Below the pieces are notes generated by a model. It worked only from the letters and a program-made list of their open reading frames with translations. It searched no databases and was not told the origin of the DNA. Shown here piece by piece: positions 24,989 to 31,842 of a stretch of DNA of 64,000 bases. Source of the DNA: Planctomycetota bacterium (GTDB taxonomy: Bacteria > Planctomycetota > UBA1135); assembly GCA_030748415.1 (NCBI GenBank), contig JASMMA010000004.1:62001-126000 (forward strand). The letters are read 5' to 3'. Positions within the stretch are counted from its first letter, which is position 1. Each line of letters starts with the position of its first letter. Both the position numbers and the translations under genes were made by a program.

Positions 24989-26920
24989 TTATTGAACCGA
25001 CAACTGGAAGGGATTAGAGTCATAATCGACTCCGTTGTCCGAAACTAAAGCCTCAAGGTAAACGGAACGGCCGGCAAGACCCGCAGGAAGAGGGGAACTG
25101 AGCCAAGAAGCAGATCCGGTTGAATCGGTTTGACCAGTGGAAAGGACTTTAGCTTTATTGGAAAGATCTAGTGGGTGGAACCCATTTACCACAGAGCCTC
25201 CCAAATCCCAAGACCAGAATAGGGTCCAATCGGAGTTGGCAGGGGCGGCAGCGATGTCGAGTGTGATGGTGCTCCCGACAGTTGAGGTCGCAGGGCCGGT
25301 TAAGGAAACACTGTCAATGCGAGTAGCGGCAGAAACTGCAAGTGCGGCGTTGACTCGGCCATACCCATATAGGTTGGAGTGCCCCTGGAGGTCGTAGTTT
25401 CCATTGGCTTGATCAATTTTGTCAGTACACCCTAAGAGAGTTGCAGTGGCTTCCCATCCTGTAATGCTGGGGTTTGCAGAAAGGAGAAGGAGCATCACGC
25501 CGGCGGCACAAGGAGAAGCGCTCGAGGTTCCACCGAAGGAATCGGTGTAGTCTCCCGCGCTGTAACCCTTCCCGCCCATGCGGTCGGTTGTCGTGATATC
25601 GTTAATGCCACCATTTGATGGGGCGCAAACATAAGTGCTTGCGCCGAATGAGGAATAGCTGGCAAGGGTTTCCTGGTCGGTGCAAGCAGTGACAGAAACC
25701 GTGCGAGGGTAAGAGGTATATCCATTGGATGAGTTGTTACTTCCGGAGTTGCCAGCTGCAAAAAAGACAACTGAGCCAAGTCCGCCTCGGCCATTTTCGA
25801 CGATGTCATCGATGGCAGCTCTCGTAGAAGCGGGAAGGGGGGCCGCACCTGATGGTCCCCAGGAATTATTTACAACGGCAGCACCGGCACTATTTGCAAA
25901 GTTGAAGGCGTCTGCTTCGTCTTGGAGAGTCGGTTGGTTTAAAATCCATTCTGACAAGAAACGAATGGGAATTATTCCGGACTCTTGGGAAACGCCAGAG
26001 ATTCCTTCATTGTTATTTCCGTGGCCGGCGGCAACACCACATACCGAGGTGGAATGGTTTTCGGTAATGAGTCCAAACAAATAATCTTCGGCCTTGGGGT
26101 TGTTGTCGTTGTCAAGGACATCAATCCCTTGCAAGAGATGATCACGAAGGTCTGGATGGTTGAGTTCTACACCAGTATCAATCACAGCAATTGTGACTGA
26201 GGCCAATCCACGAGTCGTGTCCCAAGCTTCTTCGACATCAATGTCGGCATCCACTTTTGCTCCATTTTGGCCAGTAGATTCCAAGTGCCACTGGTCAGGA
26301 TAAATCGGGTCATTGGTGCCACCCATGACGATTCGGTGTAGTTGGAAGTCTGGGATTGCAAATTCAACGAAACCTGATTGGGCAAGTTTGTTTGCAATCT
26401 GGAGAGGGTTAGACCCGTGGGGGACCCGGAACACTTCGCCTGGGTTTTCGGAATAGGCGAGGGTTGCCGTTTGAGTCAGGCCCTCAGTTTCAATGCGCCT
26501 TGCGAAGGCGGGTGCATCAGGAAGCCATCGAACTAAAATTTCTTCCGTGAGGTAGTAAGGATCTTCTAAAGCCCAAAGCCGTGGACTGGCGCAAAGGACA
26601 CCAGGCAATGAGCGAATAGTTTCAGCAAGCTCAAGGGCTTGGCCTGGGGAGGTCCCGAGCTGGGTGTCGAGATAAACCGTTTTTCCAGGAAGATAAATTG
26701 CTGTATCGGCCACGCCAGATGCAAGGAGTGGCAATTGGGCAAGCCGAACCCGAACCTCACTCTCAGATAGATTCGAATCAAAACGGACACCGAGAGACGA
26801 CCCATCCACCCGTAATTCAATTTCTTCACTGCCATTGTGGAAGAAAAGTTTCTCAGCCTGAATAGGGGACACTGGCAAAGCGAAGCCAGCCACGAGAGCA
26901 AAAAGGGGGGAGAGCAACAT
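24989..26920 (-). CDS. Secreted subtilisin-like serine protease (S8) with shared C-terminal beta domain
   Basis: 643 residues: signal peptide (LLSPLFALVAGFALPVSPIQA), a propeptide to about residue 205, and a peptidase S8 domain with catalytic D248 (IAVIDTGVELNHPDL), H289 (ENHSTSVCGVAAGHG) and S466 (GGTSSASPCAAG); N391 in AAGNSGS is the oxyanion Asn. Residues 536-643 are a beta-rich domain (TVGSTITLDIAAAP...YDSNPFQLSVQ) nearly matching those of the LVIVD protein and the thermolysin-like protease. Presumably exported and autoprocessed; the C-terminal domain may direct secretion or surface attachment. Confidence 0.92.
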   Translation of the reverse strand: MLLSPLFALVAGFALPVSPIQAEKLFFHNGSEEIELRVDGSSLGVRFDSNLSESEVRVRLAQLPLLASGVADTAIYLPGKTVYLDTQLGTSPGQALELAETIRSLPGVLCASPRLWALEDPYYLTEEILVRWLPDAPAFARRIETEGLTQTATLAYSENPGEVFRVPHGSNPLQIANKLAQSGFVEFAIPDFQLHRIVMGGTNDPIYPDQWHLESTGQNGAKVDADIDVEEAWDTTRGLASVTIAVIDTGVELNHPDLRDHLLQGIDVLDNDNNPKAEDYLFGLITENHSTSVCGVAAGHGNNNEGISGVSQESGIIPIRFLSEWILNQPTLQDEADAFNFANSAGAAVVNNSWGPSGAAPLPASTRAAIDDIVENGRGGLGSVVFFAAGNSGSNNSSNGYTSYPRTVSVTACTDQETLASYSSFGASTYVCAPSNGGINDITTTDRMGGKGYSAGDYTDSFGGTSSASPCAAGVMLLLLSANPSITGWEATATLLGCTDKIDQANGNYDLQGHSNLYGYGRVNAALAVSAATRIDSVSLTGPATSTVGSTITLDIAAAPANSDWTLFWSWDLGGSVVNGFHPLDLSNKAKVLSTGQTDSTGSASWLSSPLPAGLAGRSVYLEALVSDNGVDYDSNPFQLSVQ

Positions 26921-26926
26921 CCCCCA

Positions 26927-26932
26927 AGTTTA
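26927..26932 (-). promoter_or_regulatory. Candidate -10 element of the subtilase gene
   Basis: On the minus strand, TGG-TAAACT (extended -10) ends 6 nt before the ATG at 26920. Confidence 0.5.
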
Positions 26933-26969
26933 CCACTAAGAAGGGGGCCCAGTTGGGGAGAATTTAGAG

Positions 26970-27227
26970 CTAAGAAGCCAGTAGGGCGTCTAATTCGCCC
27001 TTCTGAGCAAGCTCCGCGAGGTCGTCGTAGCCGCCAATGAGTTTGTCATCGATGAAAATTTCAGGAACAGTCATTTTGCCCCCAGCTCGAGCGACCATTT
27101 CATCCGTTTTTTCTGGATGGTCACTCAGGTTAATTTCTTCCCAAGAGGCTCCCTTGGACTCCAAAAGGCGCTTAGCCATGGTGCAGTAAGGGCAGACGGT
27201 TTTGGTGTAGATTTCGATTTTGGGCAT
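26970..27227 (-). CDS. Glutaredoxin (GrxC type)
   Basis: 85-residue dithiol glutaredoxin, a cytoplasmic glutathione-dependent disulfide reductase. It has the active site C12-P-Y-C15 (KTVCPYCTMAKRLL), the conserved cis-Pro in MTVPEIFIDD, and GGYDDLAELAQKGEL. The frame is open further upstream to 27329, but the ATG at 27227 gives the standard N-terminus (PKIEIYTK) and has TACAAT exactly 6 nt upstream. It lies between the subtilase gene and the divergent HMG-CoA-lyase-like gene. Confidence 0.92.
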   Translation of the reverse strand: MPKIEIYTKTVCPYCTMAKRLLESKGASWEEINLSDHPEKTDEMVARAGGKMTVPEIFIDDKLIGGYDDLAELAQKGELDALLAS

Positions 27228-27233
27228 GGTTGA

Positions 27234-27239
27234 ATTGTA
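27234..27239 (-). promoter_or_regulatory. Candidate -10 element of the glutaredoxin gene
   Basis: TACAAT on the minus strand ends 6 nt before the ATG at 27227. Confidence 0.55.
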
Positions 27240-27340
27240 GGGGTGAATTTCGCTGATTGTTGTCCCATAAGTTATTCTCGATGGCAATTCTACAAAAAGA
27301 AAACCAAATAACACTTTCGGAGCCAGCAAGGTGGATGGAG

Positions 27341-27346
27341 TAGAAT
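27341..27346 (+). promoter_or_regulatory. Candidate -10 element placed for leaderless transcription
   Basis: TAGAAT ends 6 nt before the ATG at 27353; no Shine-Dalgarno sequence is present. Confidence 0.5.
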
Positions 27347-27352
27347 CTCAAC

Positions 27353-28366
27353 ATGGGTGATTCTCGTCTTCCTGATTCCATAACTTATGGTGAATGCTGG
27401 TGCCGTGATGGCCTCCAGTCCATTTCAACCATTGTCCCCACCGAATTGAAGCTGGAAATGCTTCATGGAATGATTGATGCGGGTATTCCCGAGATTGAGG
27501 TGACCTCATTTTCGAACCCGAAGCTCCTCCCTCAATTTGCTGATGCAGTTGATTTGCTGAAAGGTATTCGGCGGGATGGTCACAACACCAAGTTCCGGAT
27601 TCTCATGCCCAACATGAGGGGCTGGGAGCGGCTCGAAGAATGCATCGACCAAGGCTATGGCGCCGACAAAATCATTTTGATGATTTCCTCTTCCGAAGCG
27701 CATAACACTAAAAATTTCCGGGCGACCCACGAAGAGGCAATGGCCGACCATGCAGCCATCATGAAGCGAGCCCACGCGAAAGGTGTAGAAATTATTGGTT
27801 GCGTGGGCACGGTCTATGGATGCGCCATAATGGGAGATGTCCCTCAAAGTGAAATCGATAAGCTGGTCCACTTTTACCACGAAGAAGGGGCCCAAGTTTC
27901 GATGTTGGGAGATACGACTGGTCAAGCGAACCCGGTTCAAGTTAAACGGATTCTGGCCCATCTTCAGGAGACTTTCCCAGATACTGACTTCCTTGCTCAT
28001 TTCCATGATACCCGCGGAACTGGTGTAGCAAACTCCATGGCGGCCCTTGAAATGGGCCTCCGATGGGTGGATGGGTCGCTTGGTGCAATTGGTGGCCAAC
28101 CCAATACGGGGGCCGCTCTTTACCACTTGGGTTACAAAGGAAACACTTGCTCCGAAGATATGATTGCTATGTTTGAGGAGTGCGGAGTCCATACGGGAAT
28201 CGATATCGATAAACTTCTGGCCCTTGGCCGGCGAGCCGAGGAAGTTGTTGGCTTTCCCATGCGAGCAAATGTGATTCACGCCGGCAAAGTTGACCATTCT
28301 CCTAGTGGCGCCGAGAAAGGCTTCGGCCCAGGTGTTGGTGCCTCGACGGATACCGCTCAGGGTTAA
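27353..28366 (+). CDS. DRE-TIM metallolyase, HMG-CoA-lyase-like, without the catalytic Cys
   Basis: 337 residues of the HMGL-like TIM-barrel family. Strand 1 has CRDGLQS with catalytic Arg18 and metal ligand Asp19, and HFHDTRGTG (H216, H218) gives the metal-binding His pair, so a divalent-cation acyl-CoA lyase or condensing enzyme is expected. IEVTSFSNPK matches HMG-CoA lyase rather than isopropylmalate synthase. However the lyase signature GGCP is GGQP here (Q249), with an insertion before GNTCSEDM, so the lyase's general-acid Cys is absent. The substrate may differ from HMG-CoA. The stop overlaps the GT4 start (TAATG). Confidence 0.8.
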   Translation: MGDSRLPDSITYGECWCRDGLQSISTIVPTELKLEMLHGMIDAGIPEIEVTSFSNPKLLPQFADAVDLLKGIRRDGHNTKFRILMPNMRGWERLEECIDQGYGADKIILMISSSEAHNTKNFRATHEEAMADHAAIMKRAHAKGVEIIGCVGTVYGCAIMGDVPQSEIDKLVHFYHEEGAQVSMLGDTTGQANPVQVKRILAHLQETFPDTDFLAHFHDTRGTGVANSMAALEMGLRWVDGSLGAIGGQPNTGAALYHLGYKGNTCSEDMIAMFEECGVHTGIDIDKLLALGRRAEEVVGFPMRANVIHAGKVDHSPSGAEKGFGPGVGASTDTAQG

Positions 28367-29595
28367 TGAATATCCTTGTTGCTTACCGTGGTTTGCCTTG
28401 GCCAATCACTGAAGGCTACCACTTGCGAATTCTTCACTTGTTTCGGCACCTCGCTGAAGCTGGCCACAAAGTTCATCTCCTTTCTCTGATTCACCAACCG
28501 GAACAGGAACGGGGCCTAGCTCATTTGGAAGCCGAGGGAATTTTTTCCAGTATTCATCGAATGCGAATGCCATCCCGGAACTGGATTGGGAGACTTTATT
28601 CAAATATGGGCCTCGACCCAGCCCAGTCCCTGCTCTCAGAATATCCTGGATTCTCTGGAGCCATTCAAGCCAAGGTCAAGTCGCTAAAATTGAACCTGGG
28701 CCTGGATGTGGCATTTGTCTTTGACCCTTGGGTCGAGGTTCTTTTTTGTGACGCCCGCTTCGAGCTTCCTAGCTTGGTCGATATTTGTGACTGCCGAAGC
28801 CTGTACTACGAGCGCCAACTCGAGTCCAGGGAATTGAGCTTCGCGAAACGGATACGAACCCGCCAGCTCCTCAAGCGATTCCGTGGGATAGAGAGCTTTG
28901 CCTTAGCCAACTACCCGATTGCGGCGGCTGTCTCAGATGAGGATGCGCACTACCTGCAATCTCTTTGGCCAAGTGCTCGAATCGAGGTAATCCCCAATGG
29001 TGTCGACTTGGAGCAGTTTCAAGCAGATGAGGACTCTTTGCCCATTCCCGGTCGCATGATTCTCTTCGGGAATATGGACTTTCTCCCCAATGTGGACTCA
29101 GCCACTCGTTCTGCCAAAGAACTGTTGCCCGCCATTCAGGAACATGTGCGGGAAGCTCACCTAGTAATTGTGGGAACGAACCCACTCCCAGAAGTTGTCG
29201 CCCTAGATTCCATTCCAGGAGTTGAGGTGGTGGGCGCAGTTGAGGATATGGCCCCCTGGATTTCCTCCTCGCAACTTCTCCTCGCCCCGATGCGCTTCGG
29301 TGCCGGCATTAAGAACAAAGTCCTAGAAACCTTTGCCTGTGAGCGACCCGTAGTGACTACCCCCCGTGCCGGGGGAGCCCTCCACCCCGAGGCTGTAGAT
29401 TTGTTACGGGGTGGGGAAAGTGATCAGGAACTAGTACAAGCCGCTTCCGCCCTCCTAAGAGACCCAGAGGGTTCCCACCATTTGGGAGTAATTGGTCGCA
29501 AAGTAATGCGCCGCCACCACTCCTGGGGAGCGGCGGCGGCGCGGTATGGCGAGCTCCTTGCGGAGCTTGCGACTACTGAATGCTCAACTGAATGA
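28366..29595 (+). CDS. Glycosyltransferase family 4
   Basis: 409 residues with the GT-B fold of group 1 glycosyltransferases. The N-terminal domain starts MNILVAYRGLPWPITEGYHLRI, with the Gly-rich acceptor loop. The C-terminal nucleotide-sugar domain has VIPNGVDLEQF, LFGNMDFLPNVDS, LVIVGTNPLPEV and APMRFGAGIKNKVLETFACERPVV, whose Glu contacts the sugar nucleotide. Cytoplasmic or membrane-peripheral, probably acting in exopolysaccharide or lipid glycosylation. It overlaps the upstream stop by one base, so it is translated from the same message. Its 3' end overlaps the convergent LVIVD gene by 23 nt. Confidence 0.88.
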   Translation: MNILVAYRGLPWPITEGYHLRILHLFRHLAEAGHKVHLLSLIHQPEQERGLAHLEAEGIFSSIHRMRMPSRNWIGRLYSNMGLDPAQSLLSEYPGFSGAIQAKVKSLKLNLGLDVAFVFDPWVEVLFCDARFELPSLVDICDCRSLYYERQLESRELSFAKRIRTRQLLKRFRGIESFALANYPIAAAVSDEDAHYLQSLWPSARIEVIPNGVDLEQFQADEDSLPIPGRMILFGNMDFLPNVDSATRSAKELLPAIQEHVREAHLVIVGTNPLPEVVALDSIPGVEVVGAVEDMAPWISSSQLLLAPMRFGAGIKNKVLETFACERPVVTTPRAGGALHPEAVDLLRGGESDQELVQAASALLRDPEGSHHLGVIGRKVMRRHHSWGAAAARYGELLAELATTECSTE

Positions 29596-31819
29596 TATTG
29601 CTATCGTAACCAACCCCATTTTTAATCGAGGCGGCCTCAAGCCAAATAGTCATACCTGCAGCAGATGGTGGCATTGGGGGGCTTGTAATGGAAGCGGAGC
29701 CACTGTTATCTGTTTTCGAGTTCCAAGCAATTTCGAATGGAGTCCCAATGTCGAAGGAGTGTCCATTTATGAGAGAGCCAGCATTCGATGTGGACCAGAG
29801 CAACCACGAGGTTGCCCTCGCAGGTGCTTGGGAAATGTTCCATGTTCCAGTAGAGCCAACGTTTAGGTTGGACGGACCAGTCAGTTGAATTGTGTCATTT
29901 AGGGACGAACCATCCAGAGAGATAATCTGGAAATCGTCAATGTTCCAGCCGCCTAGTTCCATGATCTCATCAGAGATGAGCTCGTAACGAACAACAACCG
30001 AAGAGTTGCCGTCTGCCCATTGCGAAATGTCCAATGTTTGTTGACGCCAGGAGGCATCCAAGATGTTGAACTTTTCACCTGAGTAGCCCACAGGGTTTTC
30101 CCATATAACGGTTCCATTAACAAGGATGCGGGCACTGTCAAAAGGAGCCCCCTCCACATTTAGCCAACGCTGGAACAAAAGTTTGGTGTTGGATGCATTG
30201 GAGCAATCAATAACAGGGGACTCGAGCCAGTTCTCCGTGTAGGAGGAGTAAGAGCCATTGTTGCCGCCATTTCCGAGGTCGTTGCCCCAACAGAGGGCAC
30301 CACTAAAGGCGGCGCCAGGGTCGTACCAAGAAGTTCCATTGTGGCGGTGACTGGTGCCACTTGCGCCAGCAGGCGCACCACGTTGCCAATCATCTTCTGT
30401 TTTGACCATACCGTGGGTCCAGCCCTCATCGGTCCATCCTTCAAAGTCATTGAAGTAAACAGTTCGCAGAACACCTACGGCGAAGGAGTATGTGTCGTCG
30501 CCGGGCCATGATGTTTGAGGGAACCAGCCCTTGTTTCCTTGGCTATCGGTTGCGTGAATGTAGTACTCAACAATGGATGGAGAAACTTGGCCAGGAATGT
30601 CTCCTACCCAGCGGTTGGCTGTTCCTGTAGAGGACATGGGCGAAGTTTGCCAGGAGCCACCCTCAACCCGCCACCAAACATCGGCAGAAGCAACAGAAGC
30701 GTTTGCTTTAAGCGGAGTGATGTCCGCTTCTACGGTGTAAGGCCCAACCTCATTTTGAGTATTTGGGAGGGGCGTATGATCGAAAGCAAGAGGGGCACCA
30801 TCAACCTTGATGATGTGGAAGCCCTCCTCGATATCCGAAATGTACATGACACCAGAGGGGGAGAATGGATAGCAACCCCATGCGCCGTGGTATCCAGAAC
30901 CTGGGTTGTATGGAGAGGTGTCGTAAGATGCCTCAAACTTGATGTTGGAAGGGTCGGAGATATCCGCGCAAACAAAACCTTCGGTGTACCAAGATGCATA
31001 TACCTTGTCGCCAATAATGTATGCATTGTGAACAATGGAGTTGGGATTAATGGTCCAAGTATCCAAGTGTTGAATGTTGTTCGGGTTGGAGATGTCGTAG
31101 GTAGCAATACTTCCGCCATTCACCTCATCCGTGGTCACGCAAACGGTATCCGTTGAATTTGCCCAGGCACTGTGAGTAAAGCGGCCCGGTGTGCTAATAG
31201 AATCTCGGGTCGGAAAGTTCGTGGAAACCGTTGAAATTTTGTAGCGCCCGTCATAAATTTCGCCGAGGTGAGCCTTGCCATTTTGAACATGAAGGTCATG
31301 AATATAGGGCGAGCTCTTCGTTGCCCACAAGGAAGGTGTTGTTGGGTTATTAAGGTTCAATACTCGCATTCCTTTGTTGGTGCCACATACATATGCCTTG
31401 GCATCAGGCACATCGATGTAGATGTTGTGGGCGTTCGTCCAGTAGTTTGTGCCCCAAGTTTTCACGAGGGTCGGGTTCTCTGGATTACCCAAGTCAACGA
31501 TTTGAACGCCGCCGCCACCTTCAGTCACGATGTAGGCATAGTGGTCATATGTTTTCATGTCTCGCCAAATGGAGCCCGGGCCAGCAATGAATGCAACTTC
31601 GTAGGGGTTGGAAGGATCGGTACAGTTGTAGAAAGCTGTCCCGGTGGTCGTTCCAACAATCGCGTATTCCCGGCCATCAGGAGCGGTGTATCCCCAAATG
31701 TCGTTGTACTCCGAGTAGCTTTTGACCTTCGCAAGGAGGGTGGTCCCATAATCCTGGGCGGCTAATGGAGCGAGAAGGAAGAGGGAAAGTAAGGTAGCTT
31801 TTATTTTCATCGTTGGCAT
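29573..31819 (-). CDS. Secreted LVIVD-repeat (choice-of-anchor B-like) protein with Ig-like, jelly-roll and shared C-terminal domains
   Basis: 748 residues. Signal peptide KATLLSLFLLAPLAAQ. Residues about 35-340 form an LVIVD-type propeller (e.g. AYIVTEGGGGVQIVDLGNPE; ADISDPSNIKFE). Residues 348-450 are an Ig-like module (HTPLPNTQNEVGPYTVEA), about 450-640 a jelly-roll module (YFNDFEGWTDEGWTHG; LESPVIDC; LGGWNIDDFQI), and 642-748 the beta domain ending NIIQLSIQ. The last three modules (residues 348-748, bases 29573-30778) are collinear with the end of the adjacent protease. Likely an extracellular binding protein. A TAGAAT lies 10 nt before the ATG; a second ATG four codons in is an alternative start. 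Confidence 0.85.
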   Translation of the reverse strand: MPTMKIKATLLSLFLLAPLAAQDYGTTLLAKVKSYSEYNDIWGYTAPDGREYAIVGTTTGTAFYNCTDPSNPYEVAFIAGPGSIWRDMKTYDHYAYIVTEGGGGVQIVDLGNPENPTLVKTWGTNYWTNAHNIYIDVPDAKAYVCGTNKGMRVLNLNNPTTPSLWATKSSPYIHDLHVQNGKAHLGEIYDGRYKISTVSTNFPTRDSISTPGRFTHSAWANSTDTVCVTTDEVNGGSIATYDISNPNNIQHLDTWTINPNSIVHNAYIIGDKVYASWYTEGFVCADISDPSNIKFEASYDTSPYNPGSGYHGAWGCYPFSPSGVMYISDIEEGFHIIKVDGAPLAFDHTPLPNTQNEVGPYTVEADITPLKANASVASADVWWRVEGGSWQTSPMSSTGTANRWVGDIPGQVSPSIVEYYIHATDSQGNKGWFPQTSWPGDDTYSFAVGVLRTVYFNDFEGWTDEGWTHGMVKTEDDWQRGAPAGASGTSHRHNGTSWYDPGAAFSGALCWGNDLGNGGNNGSYSSYTENWLESPVIDCSNASNTKLLFQRWLNVEGAPFDSARILVNGTVIWENPVGYSGEKFNILDASWRQQTLDISQWADGNSSVVVRYELISDEIMELGGWNIDDFQIISLDGSSLNDTIQLTGPSNLNVGSTGTWNISQAPARATSWLLWSTSNAGSLINGHSFDIGTPFEIAWNSKTDNSGSASITSPPMPPSAAGMTIWLEAASIKNGVGYDSNIIQLSIQ

Positions 31820-31842
31820 GGAGGGAACTATTCTAGCAATCT

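Noticed and set aside
27506..28405. 299-codon open frame antisense to the HMG-CoA-lyase-like gene
   Set aside because: Fully covered by a gene with clear family motifs; its own translation shows no domain and is rich in His/Asn, as expected from a mirror frame.
30515..31156. 213-codon open frame antisense to the LVIVD gene
   Set aside because: Shadow of the propeller region; no promoter, start signal or domain.
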